This document shows positions 34,749 to 43,202 of a DNA stretch of 64,000 bases, in pieces; the stretch's first letter is position 1, and every line of letters starts with the position of its first letter. Under the pieces are notes generated by a model. That model made no database searches, had not been told where the DNA came from, and saw only the letters and a program-made list of their open reading frames with translations. The DNA comes from Bifidobacterium animalis subsp. animalis ATCC 25527 (GTDB lineage: Bacteria > Actinomycetota > Actinomycetes > Actinomycetales > Bifidobacteriaceae): the NCBI RefSeq assembly GCF_000260715.1, contig NC_017834.1, positions 1,674,001-1,738,000 of the forward strand, given 5' to 3'. The translations under genes were made by a program, and so were the position numbers.

Positions 34749-36845
34749 CTATTCCTTTCCTGTTTCCATGTGTTCGTCGGCGCCTGCGGTCGCCGCGTTG
34801 TGTTCACCGTCTTCCCGTCGCAGTGACATCGCATGTCGACAATGCGCGACCAGTAGCATGGCGATGGCGGTCACAATCACTGCGCCCATCAGGGCGACGC
34901 CGCCCATGCTCACGCCTGTTCTCGCCAGTCGAATAGGTGCGGGCTGCCGTGTGACGCTCTTGGCGGAGTCTGTTCGCACTCCCCGTTGCGTTGGGGAAGC
35001 GCTGGGATCAGCGGTTTTTCGCTCGTCTGCAGGCATCCCCTCTGCAGCCGGTTCGACATGGACGCTCTCACGCACCACGCGGACGCACTCCCAGCTGTCG
35101 CCGTAGGCGCTCTGCTGCGGCATCGCACGGGCGTCACCCTTGAATTTCCAGACGAACACATACCACCCAGGACGGGCGGCTTGCACCGTGACCGCATCGC
35201 CATGTGCATCGGCTTGACCGCCACCGAATCGTAGAGTGCCGTTGCGTGCGGGCACGTCCCAGCTGCCGATCAGCGTGTGGTGTTCGTCTTCCTCCGGCTC
35301 GGCCTCGCCTTGCGGCCGGTACGGTTCGTCGTCACCGCCATTGCCGTCGCCCGCCCACCATACGCTTACCTGGGCGTACGGTTCGTCGGCAGCCAGCCCG
35401 TACTGTTCGTTGCCTCCGAACTCACCGTGGTCATGGGGGAATCCGCTCACTTCGATCACGTCGGTCAGCATGGCGCCCACGTGTGCACTGTGTTCACCGA
35501 CCTGTGACCGCACCTGCACAGGCGTACGGGTCACATTGGTCTCCGACGGCTCCATGAACCCGCTCACCCAATCATGCGTCATCACCTGTTGCACGGCCAA
35601 TGGTTGCTGTTGCCGTTCCACCGCCCACACCCATGTGCCGTAGGCGTCGCCGTCATGTGCCCGGTACGGCTCCGTCCCGTTCTCCTCGCTGACGGCCTGC
35701 ACCTGCCTATGCTGCCCGTCATGGGTGAACGTCGCATTGCCGTATGCGGCGGGTCCGAATCCGAGCCGTTTCAATCTGCCGAGGAAATCCTGTGCGGTCT
35801 CGCCGGAATCCGGGCGTATGACCGAGTCCAAGTTCTCCCCGCGCAGACCGGTGAAGTACCACCCGCTCGCCTCCACTGCGGAATCGGCAGGCCAGTAGTT
35901 GTCGTCACCGTCGAGTCGCATGGTCACGTCATCGGTCACCGCAGATCCGGGATCTGTGGATTTTGGCGTGGTCTGGGTGACCAACGTCGGCGAGAACACG
36001 GTGACCGTGTCGAATGCCGTCCCGGCCGCTTCCACCGTCTTGGCCGCAGCCACGCGCAACAGGTTCTGGGAGCTCACGGCCATCTCCACCGCCGGCACCT
36101 GCATCTGCGCATGGACGCGCACAGCTCCTTCGCCGCTCGCCTTCCATGCGAAGCGGAGGATCTTGCCGTTGGTGCGCCCGATTCGCGTTCTCGCACCGTT
36201 CGCGAACACGGCATCGCCCTCCAGACTCACCGAATATTCCGTGTTCGTGGTGGGCGTGCCCTCGTCGTTGAGAATCTCGAGCACGATGTTTCCCGCGCGT
36301 TTGCCGTCGGTGTATTCGACTCGGGTCGCAATGGACTGCGGCACGACCGGACGCACCTCCTCATAGAGCTCGCGGGCCTTGGCGAGTATGTTCGGGTATT
36401 GGCTTTCGAGAATCCCTCTCGCATGCGGCCAACCGGCATCTCCCTGGCTTGTGTCGAATGCATCGTGCACGATGAACGCCAACGCCGCCTGCAGATCGTC
36501 GACGTTGTGTTCGCGTTGGTGTCGGTTGAGCATCTCGCCCACCAGGCGCGTCACCAACGTGTCCGGCATCGGTTTGGTGACGCCGAGCGTGTAGTTCGTC
36601 TCCTGCGATTGATCCATGCAGTAGTACCGTCTCTGCTGGCCGTCATATCCGATCATTCCGAAGAAATAGATTCGGCCGCCATCGAAGTAGCTTTGGTAAT
36701 CCGAGGCGCTGGCCACGGTGAGTTTCTCCCCTGTGTACGCATTGGCACGAGTCGCACCCCGTATGCCGACAATCGCGCATACGGCCGCCAGCATGGCGAG
36801 CAGCCGCACCACCATGACCCGCATATGTCTTGCCGATCTGTTCAT
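34749..36845 (-). CDS. Second thioester-domain surface protein with LARTG sorting motif
   Basis: 698 residues. Signal peptide 1-36; thioester domain with Cys76 in RRYYCMDQSQ and Gln119 in DDLQAALAFIVHD; several beta-sandwich domains without clear isopeptide motifs; a proline/serine stalk (DPSASPTQRGV); LARTG at about 640, a hydrophobic helix, then an unusually long charged tail of about 28 residues. LAxTG is the class E sortase motif of actinobacteria. It is the first gene of a two-gene operon and could be the tip or partner of the larger adhesin. No sortase gene lies in the window, so a housekeeping enzyme elsewhere is needed. Confidence 0.85.
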   Translation of the reverse strand: MNRSARHMRVMVVRLLAMLAAVCAIVGIRGATRANAYTGEKLTVASASDYQSYFDGGRIYFFGMIGYDGQQRRYYCMDQSQETNYTLGVTKPMPDTLVTRLVGEMLNRHQREHNVDDLQAALAFIVHDAFDTSQGDAGWPHARGILESQYPNILAKARELYEEVRPVVPQSIATRVEYTDGKRAGNIVLEILNDEGTPTTNTEYSVSLEGDAVFANGARTRIGRTNGKILRFAWKASGEGAVRVHAQMQVPAVEMAVSSQNLLRVAAAKTVEAAGTAFDTVTVFSPTLVTQTTPKSTDPGSAVTDDVTMRLDGDDNYWPADSAVEASGWYFTGLRGENLDSVIRPDSGETAQDFLGRLKRLGFGPAAYGNATFTHDGQHRQVQAVSEENGTEPYRAHDGDAYGTWVWAVERQQQPLAVQQVMTHDWVSGFMEPSETNVTRTPVQVRSQVGEHSAHVGAMLTDVIEVSGFPHDHGEFGGNEQYGLAADEPYAQVSVWWAGDGNGGDDEPYRPQGEAEPEEDEHHTLIGSWDVPARNGTLRFGGGQADAHGDAVTVQAARPGWYVFVWKFKGDARAMPQQSAYGDSWECVRVVRESVHVEPAAEGMPADERKTADPSASPTQRGVRTDSAKSVTRQPAPIRLARTGVSMGGVALMGAVIVTAIAMLLVAHCRHAMSLRREDGEHNAATAGADEHMETGKE

Positions 36846-36930
36846 TCCAACCGTCCTTCCCGTATTGTGTTGGCAGATTATGTGCTGTCAGATTCACACA
36901 GTCAGGTCGGCGTGCATAGCCCGACGGGGC

Positions 36931-37100
36931 ATTGTGGACGGAGGACGGCGTTTCAGTCGATTGTGGATAACCGCGCCACTATTCACAATCCACAACGCCT
37001 ATGCGACAACGGCACGGACTTTGTCCATTCCGCATTGAATTCATGAGGGAACGAAGCGGTCTGCGGCCTTCCGCCCGGAAATGCATCCACAATGTGGACT
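36931..37100. promoter_or_regulatory. Cluster of TGTGGA/TCCACA words including one perfect DnaA box
   Basis: TTGTGGATAA at 36961-36970 contains a perfect DnaA box (TTATCCACA complement). Near-matches are ATTGTGGAC near 36933, AATCCACAAC near 36987 and ATCCACAATGTGGA near 37085. They fill the 327-bp gap between the divergent adhesin operon and glgE, which has no gene. It may be a DnaA-responsive control region; it lacks the AT-rich unwinding segment expected of an origin. Confidence 0.4.
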
Positions 37101-37159
37101 ATTGGTAAGGAATTTCCACCGTTTGTGCAGGCTCGTAACCTCAGCCACGAAAAACTCCA

Positions 37160-37165
37160 TACAAT
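37160..37165 (+). promoter_or_regulatory. Probable -10 element of glgE (leaderless type)
   Basis: TACAAT, then GACAGGT, then ATG at 37173. Confidence 0.5.
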
Positions 37166-37172
37166 GACAGGT

Positions 37173-39368
37173 ATGGAAGCACAACACAATGAAACAGAGG
37201 CCACCGAGAAACCGGCGGCGAAGAAAACGACGCGCACGCGCAAGCCACGCGCGGCTAAGCAGGCCACCTTCATGGCCGAGGCGCCGGCCATGCCGATCGC
37301 CGTCAAGGAGCCGGGCCAGTTCGGCCGCGTCAACATCCTGAACTTCCAACCGTCCGTTGAAGACGACGTCTACGCTGCCCGAGTCGAGATCGGGGAGCAG
37401 TTCACCGTTTCCGCCCAGGTGTTCATGGAAGGGCGCACGAAGGTCGGAGCGACCGCCGTGCTGAAGAACCCGCGCGGACGCATCATGGCACGAGTTCCGA
37501 TGACCGTGGAAAACGCAGGCCTCGACCTGTACACGGCGAAGCTGCAGGCTGGCGAGCATTCCACGCTGAACCCGTGGGATGCCGAATTCGCAGAGGTGAA
37601 GAAGCAGCTGGGCAACTGGCGCGTGGCCATCGAAGGCTGGGAAGACACCTACGGGGCATGGCTGCATGACGCCCGCATCAAGGTGGATGTGCTTTCCGAC
37701 GTGGAGAACACCCTGACCAGCGGATCCGAGCTGCTCACCCGCTGGGCCTCCACCCGTGACGCGAATCTCAACGCCGAACAGCGCAAGACGTTGCGCGAGG
37801 CAGCGAAATCGATGATGGACACGTCGCTCGACGCCAAAAGCCGGCTCACCTTCGCCGACAACGCCGGCATCGAGGCGCTGCATGAGACGAATCCACTGCG
37901 CGACGGTCTCACCTCAAGCGGCGACCATGTGTTCCACGTGGAACGCCCGAAGTCGAGCTTCAGCGCCTGGTACCAGTTCTTCCCGCGTTCCGAGGGCGCC
38001 TACCTCGACGACAACGGCAAGAAGGTGCAGGGCAACTTCCACACGGCCGTCAGCGGACTGGAGCGCGCCAAGGCGGAGGGCTTCAACATCGTGTACCTGC
38101 CCCCGATCTTCCCGATCGGCGTGACGAACCGCAAGGGCCCCGACGGTGCCCTCAACGCGGGCCCGGACGACCCGGGCTCGCCGTTCGGCATCGGCAGCGA
38201 ACTTGGCGGCCACGACACCGTCGATCCGCTGCTCGGCACGATGGATGACTTCAAGGCGTTCTGCCGCCGCGCCCACGAGCTGGACCTCGAAGTGGCGCTC
38301 GACTTCGCCTTGCAGTGCTCGCCAGACCACCCGTGGGTGGAGGAGCATCCGAACTGGTTCCGCACCAAGCCGGACGGCTCGATCGCCTACGCCGAGAACC
38401 CGCCGAAGAAGTACCAGGACATCTATCCGATCGACTTCGACAATGACCTCGAGGGCATCGAGCGTGAGGTCGAACGCATCATGAACCTGTGGATCGACGC
38501 AGGTGTGACCATCTTCCGCGTCGACAACCCGCACACCAAGCCGGTGCGGTTCTGGCAGGACGTGATCGCCGCCGTGACGAAGAAGCACCCGGAGGTGCTG
38601 TTCCTCGCCGAGGCCTTCACCCGCCCGGCCATGGTGCGCGCCCTGAGCTATGCCGGTTTCACGCAGTCGCACTGCTATTTCCCGTGGCGCAACACGAAGC
38701 CGCAGCTCGAGGAGTTCCTGCAGGAGACCAACGGCAAGGGCGGCTATTACCAGCACAACACGTTCTGGCCCACCACCCCCGATATTCTCACCGCCTATGT
38801 GCGCGACGGCGGTGTGGCAGCCCACGCCATCCGCGCCGTGCTCGCGGCGCTCGGCTCCCCCAGCTGGGGCATCTACAACGGCTACGAGCTCATCGAGAAC
38901 CGGCAGCGCGCCGATGCCGAGGAGCAGTCGTCGAACGAGAAGTTCGAGATCAAGGTCCGCGACTGGTCTGCGGCAGACAGAATCGGCATCTCCGAACTGC
39001 TCACGTCGCTCAACGAGATCCGTTCGAAGCACGCGGCCACCACGAGCTACCACAATCTGACGATCCTGCCGTCCGCCAACGAGAACATCATCGCCTTCGC
39101 GCGGCAGACGGAAGGCCGCTTCACCGAAGACGGGCACACCGACACGCTCATCGTCGTAGTCAATCTCGACCCATACAACGAGCAGCAGTCGTCGATCCAC
39201 GTCGATGCCAAGGCACTCGGCCTGCCCACCGAGCACCCGTACCATGTGAAGGACCAGCTCACCGGACGGGAATACGACTGGAGCTGGGACAACTTCGTCT
39301 CGCTGGCACCATGGGCAGATGTGGCACATGTGTTCCATGTGGAGACCGAGGGGCAGCCCCTCGACTGA
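37173..39368 (+). CDS. glgE: Alpha-1,4-glucan:maltose-1-phosphate maltosyltransferase
   Basis: 731 residues, GH13_3. Extends alpha-1,4-glucan with maltosyl units from maltose 1-phosphate in the cytoplasm. A K/R-rich N-terminus is followed by an N-terminal beta/helical domain, then the (beta/alpha)8 core: GFNIVYLPPIFPIGVTNRKG, LDFALQCSPDHPWV, the nucleophile in FRVDNPHTKPVRFW near residue 450, and the acid/base Glu in VLFLAEAFTRPAMV near 480; the C-terminal domain ends near HVFHVE. The start at 37173 (MEAQHNETEA) is preferred over 37092 because of the -10 element. It ends in a perfect 24-bp hairpin. Confidence 0.95.
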   Translation: MEAQHNETEATEKPAAKKTTRTRKPRAAKQATFMAEAPAMPIAVKEPGQFGRVNILNFQPSVEDDVYAARVEIGEQFTVSAQVFMEGRTKVGATAVLKNPRGRIMARVPMTVENAGLDLYTAKLQAGEHSTLNPWDAEFAEVKKQLGNWRVAIEGWEDTYGAWLHDARIKVDVLSDVENTLTSGSELLTRWASTRDANLNAEQRKTLREAAKSMMDTSLDAKSRLTFADNAGIEALHETNPLRDGLTSSGDHVFHVERPKSSFSAWYQFFPRSEGAYLDDNGKKVQGNFHTAVSGLERAKAEGFNIVYLPPIFPIGVTNRKGPDGALNAGPDDPGSPFGIGSELGGHDTVDPLLGTMDDFKAFCRRAHELDLEVALDFALQCSPDHPWVEEHPNWFRTKPDGSIAYAENPPKKYQDIYPIDFDNDLEGIEREVERIMNLWIDAGVTIFRVDNPHTKPVRFWQDVIAAVTKKHPEVLFLAEAFTRPAMVRALSYAGFTQSHCYFPWRNTKPQLEEFLQETNGKGGYYQHNTFWPTTPDILTAYVRDGGVAAHAIRAVLAALGSPSWGIYNGYELIENRQRADAEEQSSNEKFEIKVRDWSAADRIGISELLTSLNEIRSKHAATTSYHNLTILPSANENIIAFARQTEGRFTEDGHTDTLIVVVNLDPYNEQQSSIHVDAKALGLPTEHPYHVKDQLTGREYDWSWDNFVSLAPWADVAHVFHVETEGQPLD

Positions 39369-39374
39369 CACGCA

Positions 39375-39442
39375 CCGCATATGCACACGAGGGCCGTTCC
39401 CGCATTCAACTCGCGACGAACGGCCCTCGTGTGCATATGCGG
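39375..39442 (+). terminator. Terminator of glgE, perfect 24-bp stem
   Basis: Arms 39375-39398 and 39419-39442 are exact reverse complements with a 20-nt loop, starting seven bases after the stop codon. Confidence 0.8.
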
Positions 39443-39488
39443 GTATTGTGTTGTTCGTTAGCACAAGTCCATGCAAAGGAGAAATACC

Positions 39489-39998
39489 ATGGCAGAAACC
39501 TTCAATGTCGTCGTGGAGATCCCACGCGGTTCCAAGAACAAGTACGAAGTGGACCAGGCCTCCGGCCGCGTGTTCCTCGACCGCACGCTGTTCACGGCGA
39601 TGGGTTACCCGGATGACTACGGCTACATCGACGGCACGCTGGGCGAGGACGGCGACCCGCTCGACGCGCTCGTGATGCTCACCGACTCCGTGTTCCCGGG
39701 CTGCGTGGTCAAGTGCCGCGCCGTCGGCCTGTACCACATGGTCGACGAAGAGGGCGGCGACGACAAGGTGCTGTGTGTGCCGGACGACGTCCGCTACGAC
39801 AACATCAAGGACATCGATGACGTCTCCAAGTTCCACAAGGCGGAGATCAAGCACTTCTTCGAGCAGTACAAGGCACTCGAGCCGGGCAAGGAAGTCATGC
39901 CGGGAGACTACTTCGCCAACGCCGAGACCGCCGAGAAGGAAATCAAGGAGGCCAAGGAGCGTCTCGCCAAGTCGCAGAATGAAGACATCACGCTCTGA
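39489..39998 (+). CDS. ppa: Inorganic pyrophosphatase (family I)
   Basis: 169 residues. Hydrolyses pyrophosphate to drive biosynthesis. Family I signature and metal site in YGYIDGTLGEDGDPLDALVM; VEIPRGSKNKYEVDQASGRV at the N-terminus and KHFFEQYKALEPGKEV later are typical. The start at 39489 (MAETFN) follows AAAGGAGA. Monocistronic between two strong hairpins. Confidence 0.97.
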   Translation: MAETFNVVVEIPRGSKNKYEVDQASGRVFLDRTLFTAMGYPDDYGYIDGTLGEDGDPLDALVMLTDSVFPGCVVKCRAVGLYHMVDEEGGDDKVLCVPDDVRYDNIKDIDDVSKFHKAEIKHFFEQYKALEPGKEVMPGDYFANAETAEKEIKEAKERLAKSQNEDITL

Positions 39999-40060
39999 CA
40001 CTGCATTGGCGCGCACGCCGTCGCCGTGCCGCGAATAGGCGTCAGGCGCGCACATGAATT

Positions 40061-40099
40061 GAGAATGGGGCCGATCCATGGCGGATCGGCCCCATTCTC
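40061..40099. terminator. Bidirectional terminator between ppa and a membrane-protein gene
   Basis: A perfect 17-bp stem GAGAATGGGGCCGATCC with a 5-nt loop, between convergent genes. Confidence 0.8.
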
Positions 40100-40128
40100 A
40101 TTCCGGACATCTGCAGCCGGCATCAGCC

Positions 40129-40977
40129 TCACACCGTGAGCGTGAGCTGCACGACCAGCGTGGCAAGCGCGACCAGACCACCGGTGAGCATCACCGGCAT
40201 CAGCGCGAAGCCCACCCAGGGAGCCTGCGCACCCTCGAGCGGCCGCGAATCGCGATACCATACGCGATCCATGAATCCGAGCCCGACGGCGAACGCCACA
40301 ATGGCCGCCACACCGGCAATCCACACCCACAATTCGCCATTCGCACTCTCTGCCTTGCTTTCGCCGAAGCCCTGCATGAGCATCGGCAGGAAGCACCATC
40401 CGCTGCACAGCACCGTGCATGCGCCGTCCATCACCATATGCGACAACTGCACAATCAGGTGGCTGCGGTCGAGGCGAGCCATCTGCCTGCCGAACGCGAC
40501 GACCACGAGCGCGATGAGCAATGCGCCCACGCCGGCGAACCACGCGCACACCGCCAGCGCGCCCGGCGAACCCAATTGCGGGCGGGAGGGCGAACCCATC
40601 GAGCCGAACACGAACTCGCCAAGCATGGGCGTGGAGGCGAAGATCATACCGAACATACCGAGAATCACGCCGGTGACACGGCCGGGAATGCCGTCACGCA
40701 ATGGCGTGAAGAACGCGAACAGCATGATCATGACACCCACTACAAAGCTGGTCAGCGAGAACGTGACCGATGAGACGGCATTGCTGCCGGGAATGCACGC
40801 GAGCGCGACAAGCACCACGTAGAGTGCAATCTGCAACCATACGGATCGCGAGAACGGAACCACCGGCGCCACAGGGCGGTAGTCCGGGGCCATCTGCGCG
40901 GTCAGGGCGGAATCCGCGGTCAGTTCGCCGTCTGCCGCGGCATTGCGGGCGTCGGCAACATGTTGTGTCTCACTCAT
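40129..40977 (-). CDS. Multi-pass membrane protein of unknown function
   Basis: 282 residues with about seven predicted helices (WLQIALYVVLVALACIPG, FVVGVMIMLFAFFTPL, VTGVILGMFGMIFASTP, GALAVCAWFAGVGALLIALV, VWIAGVAAIVAFAVGLGFM, GFALMPVMLTGGLVALATLV) after a cytoplasmic N-terminus of about 45 residues rich in A, D and E. No transporter or enzyme motif recognised. AAGGTGAGAG precedes the ATG. The adjacent 289-bp gap to glnR carries a possible -10 (TACACT near 41186) and no gene. Confidence 0.75.
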   Translation of the reverse strand: MSETQHVADARNAAADGELTADSALTAQMAPDYRPVAPVVPFSRSVWLQIALYVVLVALACIPGSNAVSSVTFSLTSFVVGVMIMLFAFFTPLRDGIPGRVTGVILGMFGMIFASTPMLGEFVFGSMGSPSRPQLGSPGALAVCAWFAGVGALLIALVVVAFGRQMARLDRSHLIVQLSHMVMDGACTVLCSGWCFLPMLMQGFGESKAESANGELWVWIAGVAAIVAFAVGLGFMDRVWYRDSRPLEGAQAPWVGFALMPVMLTGGLVALATLVVQLTLTV

Positions 40978-41266
40978 CTCTCACCTTCATATCTCCACCG
41001 TCACGCATACACCCACGCAGGCGGTCACACCAAGAAACAGTGTAATATAGGGCCGTTCCGCCCACAAATCGACGCAACGCGCATGCCCGGCGGCCGTTGC
41101 GATGGGCGCACGTCCGGCACAACGTCCCCTTTTCGGTTTCTCATCGCGAAATGGTCGCAGGCTTTTTTCGTCGCTTCCGCTACACTGACAGCAAAACGTG
41201 CTTGCACACACCATGCACACATCGCTGTTACACAAGCATGGGACCCAACAGGAGAGGATCGGGAAC

Positions 41267-42034
41267 GTGACGGATTTGACTTTGATGACGTTTTCCACGG
41301 ATCCAACCACCGTGCTGCCGTCGCTCACCCTGCTCTCCCACCGTGTGCGCGTGCTGCCGATGGACGCTTCGAGCCTGGTGCGCATGCCCGAGAACACGAT
41401 TCTGCTGCTCGACGCCCGCGACGACCTGGCCTCCGCGAAAACACTGTGCAGACTGCTGCACGCCTCGGGCCTGTCGACGCCGATCGTGCTCATTCTCACC
41501 GAGGGGGGCTTCACCGTAGTCAACGGCGAATGGGGGGTGAGCGATGTGATCGTGAACACCGCCTCGCCGGCCGAAGTTGAAGGGCGTCTGCGACTGGTCA
41601 CCGAACGCGTGACCACGTATAGCGTGATGCCGAATGCGCCGGCGAATTCCGGCCCGGAGGATGAGGACGGCCTCATTCGCTCCGGCGATCTCGTGGTGGA
41701 TACGAACGGCTATACCGCGAATCTGCGCGGCGTGCCCATCGACTTGGCATATAAGGAATTCGAACTGCTCAAATACCTCGTCCAGCACCCCGGCCGCGTG
41801 TTCACGCGAGCGCAGCTGCTGCAGGAGGTGTGGGGCTACGACTACTACGGCGGCACGCGCACTGTCGATGTACATGTGCGGCGACTGCGTGCGAAGCTCG
41901 GCGGCGAATACGAGCATCTGATCGGCACCGTGCGCAACGTCGGCTACCGCTTCGACCCGCCTGAAGAGGAATCTGCAAACAACACCGCCCGCGAAGCCGC
42001 CGAGATGGGCTCGTCTACCCCAGCAGAGGAATAA
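41267..42034 (+). CDS. glnR: GlnR-type OmpR-family transcriptional regulator
   Basis: 255 residues. An atypical orphan response regulator, like the GlnR nitrogen regulators of actinobacteria. The receiver-like N-terminus contains [19 protein letters not shown] and [20 protein letters not shown], close to the GlnR pattern. The C-terminal winged helix includes [20 protein letters not shown] and [20 protein letters not shown]. No histidine kinase is adjacent. The start is the GTG at 41267 (VTDLTLMTF) after GGAGAGG; the frame from 41198 is non-coding upstream. It probably controls nitrogen assimilation genes elsewhere. nth follows after 79 bp. Confidence 0.85.
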   Translation: MTDLTLMTFSTDPTTVLPSLTLLSHRVRVLPMDASSLVRMPENTILLLDARDDLASAKTLCRLLHASGLSTPIVLILTEGGFTVVNGEWGVSDVIVNTASPAEVEGRLRLVTERVTTYSVMPNAPANSGPEDEDGLIRSGDLVVDTNGYTANLRGVPIDLAYKEFELLKYLVQHPGRVFTRAQLLQEVWGYDYYGGTRTVDVHVRRLRAKLGGEYEHLIGTVRNVGYRFDPPEEESANNTAREAAEMGSSTPAEE

Positions 42035-42113
42035 TTCCGTTCTTCCGGTTACCCTACCCTTAGGGATGTGCGAATTCGCATGAACCCCGATAGCCGAGGA
42101 TTGCGGGAGCGGT

Positions 42114-42857
42114 ATGGCCGGTGAAAGCAGGAAAGCGCGCATCACGCGCATGCACAGGCAATATGAGACGCTGTGCGAGTTCATTCCGACGGTGAAGTGC
42201 CAGCTGGATTTTCACACGCCCTTCGAACTGCTGGTCGCCACGATTCTGAGTGCGCAGACCACCGACAAGCGCGTCAATTCAATTACACCGGAGCTCTTCG
42301 ACACCTATCCCACCGCCGAAGCCCTTGCCGACGCCCGCTTGGAGGATGTCGAGAGCATCATTCGCCCGCTTGGCTTCTACCATGTGAAGGCCGAACACAT
42401 CATTGCCGTGGCACGGCAGATTGTGGAACGGTTCGGCGGCGAAGTGCCGCAGACCATGGAGGAGCTCACGTCGCTGCCCGGCGTGGGCCGCAAAACCGCG
42501 AACGTCGTGCTCGGCAACGCATTCCACGTTCCCGGATTTCCCGTAGACACCCATGTGATCCGTGTGACCGGGCGCCTGCATTGGCGTGATGACTGGATGA
42601 AGGCGAACACGACACCCGAACGCATCGAGCAGGAGATCACCGGCTGCTTCCCCGAAAGCGAATGGACCGACCTGTCGCACCGGCTCATCATCTTCGGCCG
42701 CAACATATGCACGAGTCGCAGCCCCGAATGCGAGACCTGCCCGTTGCTGCCCACCTGCCCGAGCGCCGGCGGGTTCCTCGAGATCGCCGCCGAGCGCAAG
42801 GCGCGCGCCACGCAGCGCGCCCGCAGGAAGCCGCGTTCGCGCAAGACCCCGAAGTGA
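42114..42857 (+). CDS. nth: Endonuclease III
   Basis: 247 residues. DNA glycosylase/AP lyase for oxidised pyrimidines. Helix-hairpin-helix with the catalytic Lys in LPGVGRKTANVV near residue 125, the catalytic Asp in FPVDTHVIRV near 143, and the 4Fe-4S loop C-x6-C-x2-C-x5-C (CTSRSPECETCPLLPTC). The C-terminus is K/R-rich. GGGAGCGGT precedes the ATG. Confidence 0.97.
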   Translation: MAGESRKARITRMHRQYETLCEFIPTVKCQLDFHTPFELLVATILSAQTTDKRVNSITPELFDTYPTAEALADARLEDVESIIRPLGFYHVKAEHIIAVARQIVERFGGEVPQTMEELTSLPGVGRKTANVVLGNAFHVPGFPVDTHVIRVTGRLHWRDDWMKANTTPERIEQEITGCFPESEWTDLSHRLIIFGRNICTSRSPECETCPLLPTCPSAGGFLEIAAERKARATQRARRKPRSRKTPK

Positions 42858-42908
42858 CCCGGCGTGCCCGGCGTGCAAATCTAGCGCGCGAATCCAACGC
42901 GAATCCAG

Positions 42909-43163
42909 CTGCGTAAAAAGAGACAGATACCCATGCAAATCCGTCCCTTTTTACGCAGGAGGCTTGATCTATCCGTGCAGCGGATCTTCGATTTGCAATC
43001 TGCAATCTTCAATCTGCATAAAAAGGGACGTTTATGTGCGCGACCTGTCTCTTTTTACGCAGATGTTTGCGTTGCTGATGCGGTTGATGCAGCTGATGAT
43101 GCGCAATGACCCGTCTGCGTACAAGGAGACAGATTGCATGGATACCTGTCTCCTTGTACGCAG
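42909..43163. repeat. Three CTGCGTAA hairpin elements between nth and the substrate-binding protein gene
   Basis: Pairs 42909-42926/42943-42958, 43014-43030/43045-43062 and 43115-43132/43146-43163. The third pair is a perfect 18-bp stem in which both arms changed together (GTACAAGG with CCTTGTAC instead of GTAAAAGG with CCTTTTAC). This is covariation supporting a selected or copied hairpin. The gap holds no gene. Confidence 0.85.
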
Positions 43164-43190
43164 GGTGGGCAGAGAGGCGCGCCGGATATC

Positions 43191-43196
43191 TATACT
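43191..43196 (+). promoter_or_regulatory. Probable -10 element of the substrate-binding protein gene
   Basis: TATACT, GGAGCC, ATG. The spacer GGAGCC could double as a ribosome-binding site only if transcription starts upstream. The PRTase gene at 63831 has the same spacer. Confidence 0.5.
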
Positions 43197-43202
43197 GGAG
43201 CC

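Noticed and set aside
34739..34834. 32-residue upstream extension of the large adhesin
   Set aside because: It overlaps the end of the upstream gene, would hide the signal peptide, and the AGGAGG lies directly before the ATG at 34738.
36931..37100. Replication origin
   Set aside because: There is no AT-rich unwinding element, no dnaA/dnaN neighbours and only one perfect DnaA box.
37041..37883. 280-residue minus-strand frame opposite glgE
   Set aside because: It is antisense to a well-supported glgE and has no start site.
37928..37943. Second parS-like word in glgE (TGTTCCACGTGGAACG)
   Set aside because: It differs from parS at three positions and encodes the VFHVE residues of a conserved protein segment, so it is probably coincidental.
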